From contig NZ_STGC01000005.1 of the NCBI RefSeq assembly GCF_005222805.1, positions 720,456 to 784,455 of the forward strand: a DNA stretch of 64,000 bases, in the 5' to 3' direction. Below the pieces are notes generated by a model. The model ran no database searches. It saw nothing but the letters and a program-made list of their open reading frames with translations, and was not told where the DNA came from. Within the stretch, counting starts at the first letter, position 1. Each line of letters opens with the position of its first letter. Below, in pieces: positions 41,068 through 51,443 of this stretch. This DNA is from Devosia sp. FKR38 (GTDB lineage: Bacteria; Pseudomonadota; Alphaproteobacteria; Rhizobiales; Devosiaceae). The translations under genes and the position numbers were made by a program.

Positions 41068-42336
41068 ATGGAATTGCGTCGCGTAGTCGTCACCGGGATG
41101 GGCCTCGTCACGCCCCTCGGTTGCGGGGTTGAAGCCACTTGGGCCAATATTCTGGCCGGCAAAAGTGGTGCAAAACGCATCGATGATTTCCAGGTCGACG
41201 ATATCGCCTGCCAGATCGCTCATCGCTTGCCGCTCGGCGCCTATGCCGACGGCAAGTACAATCCCGATGAGTGGATGGACACCAAGGAACAGCGCAAGGT
41301 TGATCCCTTCATCGTCTATGCGATGGCGGCGGCAACCCAGGCTATCCAGGATGCGGGCGTAGAGCCCAAGACTCAGGAAGATCAGGAACGCACTGGCGTC
41401 CTGATCGGTTCGGGCATTGGCGGGGTCGGGGGCATCTATGATGCGTCCATCACCCTGCATGAAAAAGGGCCGCGCCGTATCAGCCCCTTCTTCATCCCGG
41501 GCCGCCTGATCAATCTGGCCTCTGGCCATGTTTCCATTCGGTTTGGCCTCAAGGGCCCCAATCATTCTGTCGTCACCGCCTGCTCCACCGGTGCGCATGC
41601 CATTGGCGATGCGGCCCGGCTGATTGCCCTGGGCGATGCCGATGTGATGGTCGCCGGTGGCGCCGAAAGCTGTGTCAATCGCCTGGCTCTCGCCGGCTTT
41701 GCCGCCTGCCGTGCGCTGTCGACCGCTTTCAACGATGACCCCGAAGCCGCCTCCCGTCCCTATGATCGCGACCGTGACGGCTTCGTCATGGGCGAAGGCG
41801 CCGGCATTGTCGTGCTCGAAGACTATGAGCGGGCCAAGGCCCGCGGCGCCAAGATCTATGGCGAAATCATCGGCTATGGCCTGTCGGGCGATGCCTATCA
41901 TATCACCGCCCCCTCCGAGGACGGCGACGGCGGCTTCCGCTGCATGCAGGCCGCCATCAAGCGCGCCGGCATCACGCCGTCCGACATCGATTATATCAAC
42001 GCCCATGGCACCTCCACCCCGCTGGGCGACGAGATCGAACTGGGCGCGGTCACCCGCATGCTCGGCGATGCCGCATCGGGCGTGGCCATGAGCTCCACCA
42101 AGTCCGCCGTCGGCCACCTGCTGGGCGCTGCCGGTTCGGTGGAAGCCATCTTCTCGCTGCTGGCGATGCGCGACAACATCGCGCCGCCCACGCTCAATCT
42201 GAACAATCCGTCGGTCGAAACGGTGATCAATCTGGTGCCCAAGACGGCGCTCAAGAAAGAGATCAACGTGGCGCTCTCCAACAGCTTCGGCTTTGGCGGC
42301 ACCAATGCCACCCTGGTGATGCGCAAGGTCAACTGA
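41068..42336 (+). CDS. fabF: 3-oxoacyl-ACP synthase II
   Basis: 422 aa KAS II. Nucleophile Cys in VVTACSTGAHAIGDA, His in NAHGTSTPLGD and KSAVGHLLGAAG, C-terminal NSFGFGGTNATLV. It elongates acyl-ACP by condensation with malonyl-ACP. The ATG at 41068 follows acpP by 22 bp. Confidence 0.97.
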   Translation: MELRRVVVTGMGLVTPLGCGVEATWANILAGKSGAKRIDDFQVDDIACQIAHRLPLGAYADGKYNPDEWMDTKEQRKVDPFIVYAMAAATQAIQDAGVEPKTQEDQERTGVLIGSGIGGVGGIYDASITLHEKGPRRISPFFIPGRLINLASGHVSIRFGLKGPNHSVVTACSTGAHAIGDAARLIALGDADVMVAGGAESCVNRLALAGFAACRALSTAFNDDPEAASRPYDRDRDGFVMGEGAGIVVLEDYERAKARGAKIYGEIIGYGLSGDAYHITAPSEDGDGGFRCMQAAIKRAGITPSDIDYINAHGTSTPLGDEIELGAVTRMLGDAASGVAMSSTKSAVGHLLGAAGSVEAIFSLLAMRDNIAPPTLNLNNPSVETVINLVPKTALKKEINVALSNSFGFGGTNATLVMRKVN

Positions 42337-42354
42337 CTTATCCACGCTTGTCAG

Positions 42355-42394
42355 GAGGCACAGTGCGCCCGCGCGCACTGTGCCTCTTGTCTTT
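42355..42394 (+). terminator. Strong hairpin terminator after fabF
   Basis: A perfect 14-bp stem, GAGGCACAGTGCGC (42355-42368) with GCGCACTGTGCCTC (42373-42386), and a 4-nt loop, followed by TTGTCTTT. It separates acpP-fabF from mltG. Confidence 0.75.
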
Positions 42395-42502
42395 GCGCCG
42401 GGCCATGCCAACAATGCCGGGCGACCTGTCCAACACAGGCGCCCATTTGCAGACACGATCCGGCGCTACTCAGGCAGCTGGACCTCGAGGTTGAACAGCA
42501 CG

Positions 42503-43603
42503 ATGAACGATCGCAAGCCACGGCGCCAACGCCGCCGTTCGCGCAACGGTTTTGTTGACATTCTCAATGGCCTGCTGGGCCTGTTGGTGCTGGGCCTGCT
42601 CGCCGCCGGCGGTCTGTTCTTCTATGGCGCCTCCCAGTTCTATGGCCCCGGCCCGCTGCAGCAGGAAACCACCTTCCGCGTCGAATCAGGCGCCGGCATC
42701 AGCTCGGTCTCGGCCCGCCTCGAAGAGCAGGGGCTGATCAGCAACCGCTTCGTGTTCCAGTTCGGCGGCCGCGCCCTCGAACAGGCCACCGGCATCAAGC
42801 AGGGCGATTTCCGCATTCCCGCCCGCGCCAGCATGGCCGATATCCTCACCGAACTCAGCCAGGGCAATCCCATCCGCTATGCGGTGACCATTCCCGAGGG
42901 CTGGACCTCCTGGGATGTGGTGCAGCGCCTCGACGATACGCCCGACCTGATCGGCCCCGTCGCGGCCTTGCCGCCGGAAGGCTCGATCCTGCCCGGCAGC
43001 TATGATTTCACCCCCGGCGACACCCGCCAGTCGGTGCTCGACAAGATGCAGCTGGCCATGGCCACCCAATTGGCCGCCATCTGGGACGCTCGCGCGACGG
43101 ACCTGCCCATCACTTCGCCCGAGGAACTGCTGGTGCTCGCCTCCATCGTCGAGAAGGAAACCGGCGTCGCCACCGAGCGGCCGCAGGTCGCCGCGGTCTT
43201 CGTCAATCGTCTGCGCGCCGGCATGCGCCTGCAGTCCGATCCGACCATCATCTATGGTATCACCAAGGGCCAGACCACGCTGGGCCGCGGCCTCAAGCGC
43301 TCCGAAATCGAGGGCAAGACGGCCTATAACACCTACCAGATCGACGGCCTGCCGCCGACGCCCATTGCCAATCCCGGCATCGAGGCCCTCAAGGCGGTCG
43401 CCAATCCGGACGATCACAAATATCTCTACTTCGTCGCCAAGGGCGCGCTGCCCAGCGAAGGCCATGTCTTCGCCGAGACCTATGCCGAGCATCAGAAGAA
43501 CGTCGCCGAATACCGCAAGGTCGCCAGCGAAGCTGAAGCCGCGCGCAAGACCCTCGAAGACGAACAGGCCACCCAGGCCGGTGACGCCCCGGCTGCGCAG
43601 TGA
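42503..43603 (+). CDS. mltG: Endolytic murein transglycosylase MltG
   Basis: 366 aa. Basic cytoplasmic N-terminus (RKPRRQRRRSRNGF), one transmembrane helix (about residues 20-43), then a YceG domain. The catalytic Glu is in LASIVEKETG, with VFVNRL, RLQSDPTIIYG and NTYQIDGLPPTPI as further signatures. It cleaves nascent glycan strands and limits their length. The ATG is chosen at the basic stretch; the open frame upstream overlaps the fabF terminator. Confidence 0.94.
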   Translation: MNDRKPRRQRRRSRNGFVDILNGLLGLLVLGLLAAGGLFFYGASQFYGPGPLQQETTFRVESGAGISSVSARLEEQGLISNRFVFQFGGRALEQATGIKQGDFRIPARASMADILTELSQGNPIRYAVTIPEGWTSWDVVQRLDDTPDLIGPVAALPPEGSILPGSYDFTPGDTRQSVLDKMQLAMATQLAAIWDARATDLPITSPEELLVLASIVEKETGVATERPQVAAVFVNRLRAGMRLQSDPTIIYGITKGQTTLGRGLKRSEIEGKTAYNTYQIDGLPPTPIANPGIEALKAVANPDDHKYLYFVAKGALPSEGHVFAETYAEHQKNVAEYRKVASEAEAARKTLEDEQATQAGDAPAAQ

Positions 43604-44490
43604 GCCAGACCCTGGCCAGCATGACCGGCTATGCCCGCATCGCCGGTGCAGTGCCCGGCGCCGCCTTTGTCTGCGAGATCAAGTCGGTCAATAGCCGGGG
43701 CCTCGACATCCGTACGCGGCTCAGCCCCGGCTTTGACGCCATCGAGGGCGAGATCCGCCAGCTCATCGGCAAGATGGTCTCGCGCGGCGCCATCAACTGC
43801 ACCATCACCGTCGAGCGCGACGGCGCCGGCGGCAATGTGGTCATCAATCAGCAGGCGCTCGACACGGTCCTCCTCGCCATCACCAGCCTGGCTGGCCGGA
43901 TCGCCGCGCCACCGCCGACGCTCGAGGGCATTCTGGGCCTCAAGGGCGTGCTCGACCAGCGCGAGACGCCCATGACGCCCCAGGCCGAACAGGCGCTGAC
44001 CACCGCCATCATGGATGGCGCCGCCCAGGCCATGGTCGATCTCGTCCTGGCCCGCCGCCAGGAAGGCAGCACGCTTGCTGCGACGCTGTTGCAGATCATC
44101 GCCGAGATCGAGGGGCTGATCGAGCGCGCCGCCCGCCATCCCTCGCGCAGCCGCGAGGCCGTGCAGGCCCGCCTGCGCCAGCAGGTTGCCGAACTGGCCG
44201 ACGACATCACCATCGCCCCCGAGCGCCTGGCGCAGGAGGCTCTGCTGCTGGCCACCAAGGCCGATATCCGCGAAGAGCTCGACCGGCTCACCGCCCATGT
44301 CGCCAATGCCCGCCAGCTCATCGCCAGCGGTGGCGCTGTCGGGCGGCGGCTCGATTTCCTGGCCCAGGAATTCAACCGCGAAGCCAACACCCTGTGCAGC
44401 AAGTCCAATGCGGTGAACCTGACCGCGATCGGCCTTGACCTCAAGGCGGCGATCGATCAATTACGCGAACAGGTTCAGAACATCGAATAG
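43600..44490 (+). CDS. YicC family endoribonuclease
   Basis: 296 aa. The N-terminal SMTGYARIAG and SVNSRGLDIRTR and the C-terminal GRRLDFLAQEFNREANTL ... SKSNAVNLTAIGLDLK are YicC signatures. E. coli YicC is an RNase that can promote sRNA decay. Start is GTG at 43600, overlapping the mltG stop (GTGA), giving tight coupling within mltG-yicC-gmk. Confidence 0.92.
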   Translation: MSQTLASMTGYARIAGAVPGAAFVCEIKSVNSRGLDIRTRLSPGFDAIEGEIRQLIGKMVSRGAINCTITVERDGAGGNVVINQQALDTVLLAITSLAGRIAAPPPTLEGILGLKGVLDQRETPMTPQAEQALTTAIMDGAAQAMVDLVLARRQEGSTLAATLLQIIAEIEGLIERAARHPSRSREAVQARLRQQVAELADDITIAPERLAQEALLLATKADIREELDRLTAHVANARQLIASGGAVGRRLDFLAQEFNREANTLCSKSNAVNLTAIGLDLKAAIDQLREQVQNIE

Positions 44491-44499
44491 GATCGGCTG

Positions 44500-45138
44500 A
44501 TGGAATTTCAGCGTCGTGGCGTCATGCTGGTGATTGCCTCGCCCTCGGGCGCGGGCAAGTCCTCGATTTCCCGTGCCCTGTTCGGCGCCGATCCCAATAT
44601 CAAGCTGTCCGTCTCGGTCACCACGCGCGCCCGCCGCACCGATGAGGTCGACGGCAAGCACTATTACTTCATCGACGTGCCGACCTTCCGGCGCATGCAG
44701 CAGGATGGCGAACTGCTCGAATCGGCTGAGGTGCATGGCAATTTCTACGGCACGCCCCGCGCCCGCGTCGAAGAACAGCTCGCTGCCGGCAACGACATCC
44801 TGTTCGACATCGACTACCAGGGCACGCTGCAGCTGTACAAGAACAGCCGCAAGGACATGGTCACCGTGTTCATCCTGCCGCCGTCCATCAAGGAACTGCG
44901 CGCCCGTCTGGAGCGTCGCGCCCAGGACAGCGTCGGCACCATCGAGAAGCGCCTGCAGAACGCCCGCCGCGAGATGGATCACTTCAACGAATATGACTAT
45001 GTCATCGTCAATGAAGACCTTGAGGCCTCCACGACGCGGGTACGCTCCATCCTGGTCTCGGCCCGTCTCGAACGCGATCGCCAGCTCAATTTGAGCAGCT
45101 TCGTCAAGGACTTGCAGAGCCAGATCGACTCTCTTTGA
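44500..45138 (+). CDS. gmk: Guanylate kinase
   Basis: 212 aa. P-loop ASPSGAGKSSI, GMP-binding VTTRARRTDEVDGKHY and the region EVHGNFYGTPR. It phosphorylates GMP to GDP, the step after GuaA. The 3' end faces rsmA with 4 bp between the two stops. Confidence 0.96.
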   Translation: MEFQRRGVMLVIASPSGAGKSSISRALFGADPNIKLSVSVTTRARRTDEVDGKHYYFIDVPTFRRMQQDGELLESAEVHGNFYGTPRARVEEQLAAGNDILFDIDYQGTLQLYKNSRKDMVTVFILPPSIKELRARLERRAQDSVGTIEKRLQNARREMDHFNEYDYVIVNEDLEASTTRVRSILVSARLERDRQLNLSSFVKDLQSQIDSL

Positions 45139-45142
45139 GAGC

Positions 45143-46009
45143 CTAGTCCGCGCCGCCCTGCGCCGCCTTGCGCAAGCCGGGCAGGGCCCGCGCCATGTCC
45201 AGGAACACCGAGATCGGCAGGTCCTCGGCCCGTTCATCGCCCTTGATCCCGGCAGCCGCCAACAGGCCGTCCACGGCCACGCCGCTGGCCTTCAGGCTCT
45301 GCCGCACCATCTTGCGCCGCTGCCCGAACGCCACCTTGGTGATGGTTTCGAGGTCGCGCACCGCCACCGTGCTGTCCACCGCCTTGGGCACCAGATGCAC
45401 CACCGAGGAGGTGACATTTGGCGCCGGCACAAAGGCCTCGCGGCTGACATTGAACGCAATGCGCGCCTCGGTGCGCCAGCCGGCCAGAACGCCCAGCCGC
45501 CCATAGGGATCCTCGCTGGGCCGGGCACAGATGCGCTCGGCCACCTCACGTTGGAACATCAGCGTCAGGCTGTCGAAAAACGGCGGCCAGGGCTGCGTCG
45601 TCAGCCAGCCGGTGAGCAGGGGCGTGGCGATATTATAGGGCAGGTTGGCGATGATGCGCGTGGGGCCCTCGGCCAGCGCGGCATAGTTCATTTCCATGGC
45701 GTCGCCGCTGATCACCGTCAGCCGGCCCGGATAGGCGTCGGCGATCTGGGCCAGCGCCGGCAGCGCACGGGCATCGCGCTCGATGGCAATCACTTCGCGC
45801 GCGCCCTCGGCCAGCAGGGCCCGTGTCAGCCCGCCGGGCCCCGGACCCACCTCGATCACGCGAACGCCCTCCAGCGACCCGCCCACGCGCGCAATACGCG
45901 CCGTCAGGTTCAGGTCGAGCAGGAAGTTCTGGCCCAGCTCTTTCTTGGCCCGCAGGCCATGCTCGGCGATGACTTCGCGCAGCGGCGGCAGATTGTCGAT
46001 TTGGCTCAT
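45143..46009 (-). CDS. rsmA: 16S rRNA (adenine(1518)-N(6)/adenine(1519)-N(6))-dimethyltransferase
   Basis: 288 aa KsgA family. [14 protein letters not shown] site [16 protein letters not shown], and catalytic [11 protein letters not shown]. It dimethylates two adjacent adenines near the 3' end of 16S rRNA. Start overlaps the pdxA stop (ATGA). Last gene of lptF-lptG-lptD-surA-pdxA-rsmA. Confidence 0.96.
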   Translation of the reverse strand: MSQIDNLPPLREVIAEHGLRAKKELGQNFLLDLNLTARIARVGGSLEGVRVIEVGPGPGGLTRALLAEGAREVIAIERDARALPALAQIADAYPGRLTVISGDAMEMNYAALAEGPTRIIANLPYNIATPLLTGWLTTQPWPPFFDSLTLMFQREVAERICARPSEDPYGRLGVLAGWRTEARIAFNVSREAFVPAPNVTSSVVHLVPKAVDSTVAVRDLETITKVAFGQRRKMVRQSLKASGVAVDGLLAAAGIKGDERAEDLPISVFLDMARALPGLRKAAQGGAD

Positions 46010-47004
46010 GTGCTCGCTGTCATGGCGTCGGCCAGGCGTATGGCCGCGAGAAAACTCTTGGGGGAGGCCCGGCCCGTGCCGGCCAGGTCAAAGGCGGTGC
46101 CGTGGTCGGGCGAGGTGCGCACGATAGGCAGGCCCAGCGTCACATTGACCGCATCCTCAAAGGCCACGGTCTTGATCGGGATCAGCGCCTGGTCGTGATA
46201 CATCGCCACCACGGCGTCATACTGGGCCCAGTGCGTAGGGTAGAACAGCGTATCGGCGGGCAGGGGGCCGGTTACGCCCAGCCCCTCGAACTGCAACTGC
46301 GCCACGGCGGGCCCGACGATCTCGAGATCCTCCCGCCCGATGGCGCCGCCTTCGCCCGCATGCGGGTTGAGCCCGGCCACCGCGATCTGCGGATTGGCAA
46401 TGCCGAAGCGCTGGCGCAGGTCATGGGCCACCACGCGCACCGTGTCCACGATCAGCGCCCGGGTCAAAAGCCCCGGCACGTCCTTGATCGGCACATGGAT
46501 GGTCACCGGCACCGCGCGCAGCCCGCCATGCGCCAGCATCATCACCGGCAGCGGCGGCTTGCCACCGGCGGCGCAGAGCTCGGCCAGGAATTCAGTGTGC
46601 CCGGGGTGCTTGAACCCGGCGTGGTAGAGCGCGCCCTTGTGGATCGGCCCGGTCACCAGTCCGCGGCAGTTGCCACTCAGCGTCGCCGAAACGCCGGCAG
46701 CAATGGAATCGATCACCGCATGGGCTGATAGCGGCGAGGCCTGTCCGGGATGGTCGGCTACGGTGCCATCGACTTGCAGCACAGGCAGGGCGCGTGCGAA
46801 CAGGTCTGCGGTGCTGTCCGGCCCGCCCGCCTCAAAGACGATGTCGAGGCCCAAGCGCTGCGCGCGGGCACGCAGGAAGTCGACATGCCCGAACACGCAG
46901 AAGGGGGGCAGGTCCAGTTCGGCCCGCCGCGCATAGAGCGCCATGATGATATCGGGGCCGACGCCTGCCGGTTCGCCCATGCTGATGGCAAGCGGCCTGT
47001 CCAT
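46006..47004 (-). CDS. pdxA: 4-hydroxythreonine-4-phosphate dehydrogenase
   Basis: 332 aa. N-terminal [13 protein letters not shown], the [20 protein letters not shown] segment with metal-ligand His, and [13 protein letters not shown]. It acts in pyridoxal phosphate synthesis by oxidising 4-phosphohydroxy-L-threonine. The ATG at 47004 has GGAG 6 nt upstream and is preferred over the GTG at 47016. Confidence 0.95.
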   Translation of the reverse strand: MDRPLAISMGEPAGVGPDIIMALYARRAELDLPPFCVFGHVDFLRARAQRLGLDIVFEAGGPDSTADLFARALPVLQVDGTVADHPGQASPLSAHAVIDSIAAGVSATLSGNCRGLVTGPIHKGALYHAGFKHPGHTEFLAELCAAGGKPPLPVMMLAHGGLRAVPVTIHVPIKDVPGLLTRALIVDTVRVVAHDLRQRFGIANPQIAVAGLNPHAGEGGAIGREDLEIVGPAVAQLQFEGLGVTGPLPADTLFYPTHWAQYDAVVAMYHDQALIPIKTVAFEDAVNVTLGLPIVRTSPDHGTAFDLAGTGRASPKSFLAAIRLADAMTAST

Positions 47005-47058
47005 CCAGAGCTCCACGATCGCAGGATTTAAGGCCCGCGCCGGGCGGGCCCTCTTGTC

Positions 47059-47964
47059 TTAGTTGTAGATGATCTTGGCGGACTTGCGAAGGTCGGCAAG
47101 ATACTTGGCCACCTGGTCGGTCAGGGCCGTATTGCCCTGCTCGGCGCGCAGGTCGCCCTTGATGAAGGTCAGGTCTTCCGCCTGGGTCTTTTCACAGATC
47201 GCCAGCATCGACACGCCATTTTCCACCACGCGCGGCTTGGAGATGCCGCCGACATTCAGGCCCGCCAGTTCCTTGGCAATGGCTTCGGGCAGCTGGGTGG
47301 CATTGCGGCGGCCGACGTCGATCACAGCCGCATCGGTGAAATTCATCGATACGTCCACTGCGCTGTCGCAGCCGGCAAACCGCGAGCGGTAGCGATTGGC
47401 GTCGCCCGTACGTTTACTCGAGCCCTGGCCCACAAAGATGATCTCTTTGAGGATATAGTCAAAGCTCTGGTAGTCCTTGAGCTGGCCGGCGGCCTTCTGG
47501 TCGAGCTCGAGGTCCGAAATCTGCACCTGCGGCATCACGGCCATTTCGGTCACCGCATTCCAGGCGATGGCGGCGCGCAGCCGATCCTTGAGCGTATCCA
47601 TATTGATGCCGCCCTGCTGAAGCATCTGGCGCAGCTTGTCTTCGCTCAGCTTGATATTGCGGGCGATCTGCAGGAAGGCGTCATCCACCTGAGCGTTCGA
47701 CACGGTGATGCCCAGCCGCTTGGCTTCCGACATCTGCACAGCTTCGTCGATCAGCTGCTCTGTGGCGCCCTTGGTGCCGCCGCGATTGCCTTCGAGAGCA
47801 AACAGCTTCACGCGCTGGGAAATCTGTACGTCGGTGATGGGGGTGCCATTCACCGTCACGCGCACGGTCTGGGCAAAGGCCGGCATGGCCACGGCCATGC
47901 TCAACAGCATTCCAACGATCAGGGCCCCAGCCGCACGACCAAACACACCGTTCGCCATTGTCAT
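47059..47964 (-). CDS. surA: SurA-like periplasmic chaperone / peptidyl-prolyl isomerase
   Basis: 301 aa with a signal peptide (LIVGMLLSMAVAMPAFA). The SurA N-terminal domain (VNGTPITDVQISQRVKLFAL ... LIDEAVQMSEAKRLGI) is followed by one parvulin-like domain (about residues 165-260), shorter than the two in E. coli SurA. It escorts outer-membrane proteins. Its position directly downstream of lptD, an OMP client, supports the role. Start at MTMANG is set by AAGG 6 nt upstream. Confidence 0.88.
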   Translation of the reverse strand: MTMANGVFGRAAGALIVGMLLSMAVAMPAFAQTVRVTVNGTPITDVQISQRVKLFALEGNRGGTKGATEQLIDEAVQMSEAKRLGITVSNAQVDDAFLQIARNIKLSEDKLRQMLQQGGINMDTLKDRLRAAIAWNAVTEMAVMPQVQISDLELDQKAAGQLKDYQSFDYILKEIIFVGQGSSKRTGDANRYRSRFAGCDSAVDVSMNFTDAAVIDVGRRNATQLPEAIAKELAGLNVGGISKPRVVENGVSMLAICEKTQAEDLTFIKGDLRAEQGNTALTDQVAKYLADLRKSAKIIYN

Positions 47965-48054
47965 TTTCCGCCTTGAAATCTGCTGACCGCTCTCATGCGG
48001 CTGTATTCGCATTGTGTCAATTGCCCACACAATGCGGCCAAAATCCGGTTCGGG

Positions 48055-50376
48055 CTACTGTCCGGCCGTGAAGGCGCGGCTATAGCCCAGGTTGAGCCCG
48101 GCTGGTGCCTTGATCGCAAAGGTCGCCGTGATGGTGGTGTCGTCCACAGTCGCATTGGACTTGGTGGCATTGGCCCCCAGCATCAGATAGCCGTCGTCAT
48201 ACTTCAGGCCCAGCCCGCCCTTGGTCCAGCTGTTGTTGAGCAGGTCCCAATAGCTGAAGGCCGATATGGTCCAGTATTCCGCCACCGGTACTCCGGCCTC
48301 GGCATAGATCTCATGCTGATCGCTCAGTATGCCCGCAGCCTGTTTTGCAGCGATGAAATTGTAGGTCAAACCCGCGCTGTAGCCGTCCTGCGCAAAATTG
48401 GCTCCGGCGCCGCCGCGCATCACTTTGCCTGTGCCGGTATCGACCTGTACCTTGCCGCCGAAGGTCAGGCCCGGTTTGACCGTGCCATAGGCGCCCAGCA
48501 CGGCATAGGAGGCGCCGCGGTCGAGCCCCGAGCCGACACTCATCTGTGTCGGATCGGTAAGCGAGAAGGCGTTGGCGCCCGCCAATTGGAACGACTGCCC
48601 GGCGACGATTTCGAAATAGCTGTCATCGGCAAAGCTGACCTGATAGCGGCCGCCGATATTGGCGCGCAGCCCGGTCTCCTGCCGGTCGGTGCCAGAGAAG
48701 CGATTGTAGCTGAACAGATTGGTGTCATCGAAGACAAAGCTCTGGGCATTGTCATTAGTGATGCCGACCTTTGAGGTGTTCGAGCCGCGATAGACCAGCT
48801 GCGCAATCGGCTCGATCAGATGCACCGTGCTGCCATCGCTGGCGGCCATGGGGAAGCGCACATCCATGGCGGCGATGGGCGTGGCGCTCCATAGCGTCGT
48901 CGCGCCCGGCAGGGTGGGGCTGCTGCCATCGTAATAGGCCACGTCGGCGCGGCCGCCGAGATAGGGCGTGGCGACAAAGCCACCAGCACCAATATACTGG
49001 TTCTGCCAGCCGACCTGGAAGGTCGCGTGCTGCTTCATGCCGGCATAGCCGAAGGTATAGGGCACCTTGCCGCCAGCCGCATCAGTTAGCGAACGGCCAA
49101 CCGAATCCAGGTCTCGCTGCACGCCCAGCAGGCGGCCGCTGATCTCGATCCGGCCCAAGCCAGGGCCGATCTCGTTGATGCGTTCGAAACTCAACGCAGG
49201 CAGGGTGCGTCCCTGCTCGCCCTGCGAGGCGGCCGTGACATTGCCAAGCTGGTTGAAGTGCTGGATGCGCGCGTCGAAATAGGTGTCTTCCGACAGATGA
49301 GTGGCAAACACCTGGTTGGTCGATGCCTTGGCATCGTTCCGCGTATAGTCGGGCAGATAGGCCGCATCGGTGAAGGCTGTGTAGCTCCAGCCGACGGTCC
49401 AGTCCTCGATCGGCGTGAAGGTGCCGCTGGTCTGGATGGCGCCGCGCCAGTCGCGCTTGGCGTCGGCGAACGTAAAGGCGCTCTGGTCGCGCTGATAGAG
49501 CCCGGAGGCCTTGATGCTGAACGAGCCCTTTTCGAAGCGCTGCACCCATTCGGCGCCCACCAGCAGGCCCTGCCGGCTCATCAGCGTCGGGGTCAGGATG
49601 ATATCGGTCCAGCGGCTCGAATAGACCAGCGAGGAAAAAGCCAGGCTATGGCCGGTCTTTTCCGTGTAGGCGTAGGTGGGCTTGGGAATGCGGTTCAGCG
49701 TCTCATTGCTGGTGTCCGGCAACCACAGATAGGGCAGCCAGGCCACAGGAATTCCGAGCAGCTCCAGCGTCGGCTGTTCCATGCTCAGCGAGTGGTCGAC
49801 CGAATTGGAGACAATGCGCTTGGACTTCATCGACCAGCCGATGCGGCGGCCTTTGGAGTCAATGCACTCGCCACAGGGCGCATAGCTGGCATTGATCAGC
49901 AGTGTCTGCAGCGCCGCATCATAATCGGTGCTGTCGGCGGTGATGCGCGCGCCATCATAGGTGGTGATGGTCATGGCATCGAGAAACGCCTGTTTCATCC
50001 CGCCGGTCAGCGTCAGGTCTTTGGTCTCGGTCAGATTGCCCGAGGGGTCCTTGATGGTCACTTCGCCGGTAAAGCGCGCATCGCTGCTCGTACGGTTATA
50101 GACCAGGTTCTGCCCGGTCAGCGTATAGCCGCCGCGCTTGAGCACCACATCGCCCGAGGCAGTGATCGTATTGGTGGCATTATCGAAACTGAGCGTGTTT
50201 GCCTCGATCTCGGCCGGGGAGGCCGGATCGATCGGGGCGTTGAAGAAGTCCGCGGGGATCAGGCCCTGCCCATGGGCGGCAGGCAGGCTCGCGCCGGCCA
50301 TGAGCAGCGCCACCGCACTGGCAACTGCCAGGCGGGTCACTCCCCCGATCCACTCCCTGGACAGCTTGATTCTCAC
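48055..50376 (-). CDS. lptD: LPS assembly outer-membrane protein LptD
   Basis: 773 aa. Signal peptide, an OstA-type beta-jellyroll domain (about residues 50-230, with SFDNATNTITASGDVVLKRGG), then a beta-barrel of about 500 residues. LSMEQPTLELLGIPVAWLPY is typical. With LptE it inserts LPS into the outer leaflet. Cysteines are few (C-x2-C in APCGECID), as in other alphaproteobacterial LptD. The GTG start at 50376 overlaps the lptG stop (GTGA). Confidence 0.94.
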   Translation of the reverse strand: MRIKLSREWIGGVTRLAVASAVALLMAGASLPAAHGQGLIPADFFNAPIDPASPAEIEANTLSFDNATNTITASGDVVLKRGGYTLTGQNLVYNRTSSDARFTGEVTIKDPSGNLTETKDLTLTGGMKQAFLDAMTITTYDGARITADSTDYDAALQTLLINASYAPCGECIDSKGRRIGWSMKSKRIVSNSVDHSLSMEQPTLELLGIPVAWLPYLWLPDTSNETLNRIPKPTYAYTEKTGHSLAFSSLVYSSRWTDIILTPTLMSRQGLLVGAEWVQRFEKGSFSIKASGLYQRDQSAFTFADAKRDWRGAIQTSGTFTPIEDWTVGWSYTAFTDAAYLPDYTRNDAKASTNQVFATHLSEDTYFDARIQHFNQLGNVTAASQGEQGRTLPALSFERINEIGPGLGRIEISGRLLGVQRDLDSVGRSLTDAAGGKVPYTFGYAGMKQHATFQVGWQNQYIGAGGFVATPYLGGRADVAYYDGSSPTLPGATTLWSATPIAAMDVRFPMAASDGSTVHLIEPIAQLVYRGSNTSKVGITNDNAQSFVFDDTNLFSYNRFSGTDRQETGLRANIGGRYQVSFADDSYFEIVAGQSFQLAGANAFSLTDPTQMSVGSGLDRGASYAVLGAYGTVKPGLTFGGKVQVDTGTGKVMRGGAGANFAQDGYSAGLTYNFIAAKQAAGILSDQHEIYAEAGVPVAEYWTISAFSYWDLLNNSWTKGGLGLKYDDGYLMLGANATKSNATVDDTTITATFAIKAPAGLNLGYSRAFTAGQ

Positions 50377-51443
50377 GCGCGCCCGTCTTCCTTGTGTAAC
50401 AGCACTGTCAGGCCGATCACGATGGCCACCAGTGCCGGTCCAACTGCTGCAAACGCGGGATCGAGAACGCCGGTCGACCCAGCACGGTCGGCCATCTCGG
50501 TAATCACGAACACAACAAAGCCCAGCACAATCCCATACAGGACCGCCGGACCATAATTAGACGACCTTCGATAACCCGCAGTAAATGCAAAGGCAATGAA
50601 CAGCGAACCGGTCAGCACGAGCGGCAGGGCCAAAAGCTTGATCATGCGCATGGTCGCCGCGCTGCGGATCTGCGGGTCGGACACCCCGGTGCCCACCAGC
50701 TTGGCCAGTTCAAAAAAGGTCATATCCTCGGTCGAGGCCATCTTGAGGCTGATTTCGCCCGCGCTCGAGGTGGTGGGGAGGCGATAGTTCAGGATCGTGC
50801 GGGCAGGGGCGTCGGCCGTGCGAACCGTTGCTGTGGGAAATACCCATTCATTGTCGTTGAGCTGGGCTTCGGGCGCCTCGATGCGGTCCTCCGTGCTGGC
50901 GTCGATGCGGAACACCGTCACATTGCCCAGCACGGTGCCGCCGGGCTGCATGCCGGTCGCCATCATCACATAATGGGTCTCGCCGCTCCGCTGCTCGAGC
51001 CAGATTTCGCCTGAGGGCGTCTGCATTGTGCTCTGGCCCGGTGGCGTCGGGTAGAGCCCACGGTTGATCAGCGTGCTGGCGGTTTCCCCGCCCAGCGCCA
51101 CCACCAGGCTCACCAACGCCAATGCAATGGTCGGCGCCCGCACCACGCGCCAGATCGAAATGCCGCTCGATTGGATCACGGTCAGCTCATGGCGAGCCTT
51201 GAGGTCCATGAACCCCAGGATGGCGCCCATCAGCACCGTCACCGGCAGGGTCTTGATGGTCCAGCGCACCGCGCTCATTGCCACCATAAGCGCCGCCATG
51301 GGCAGGCCGAAATTGTCGGCCACGAAGTTGAAACGCCAGGTATCCAGCGATTCCGCCAGCGCGATGATGCCGTAAAAGATAAAGACCGTAACGCCGATGC
51401 GGCTCCCCAGGCGCTTGAGCACCAGCCAGTCGATCCGGGTCAT
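50373..51443 (-). CDS. lptG: LPS export ABC transporter permease LptG
   Basis: 356 aa, six transmembrane helices (three at each end) around a periplasmic beta-jellyroll. The segment FMDLKARHELTVIQSSGIS contains the coupling helix that contacts the LptB ATPase. The ATG at 51443 overlaps the lptF stop (ATGA). lptB is not in this window. Confidence 0.94.
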   Translation of the reverse strand: MTRIDWLVLKRLGSRIGVTVFIFYGIIALAESLDTWRFNFVADNFGLPMAALMVAMSAVRWTIKTLPVTVLMGAILGFMDLKARHELTVIQSSGISIWRVVRAPTIALALVSLVVALGGETASTLINRGLYPTPPGQSTMQTPSGEIWLEQRSGETHYVMMATGMQPGGTVLGNVTVFRIDASTEDRIEAPEAQLNDNEWVFPTATVRTADAPARTILNYRLPTTSSAGEISLKMASTEDMTFFELAKLVGTGVSDPQIRSAATMRMIKLLALPLVLTGSLFIAFAFTAGYRRSSNYGPAVLYGIVLGFVVFVITEMADRAGSTGVLDPAFAAVGPALVAIVIGLTVLLHKEDGRA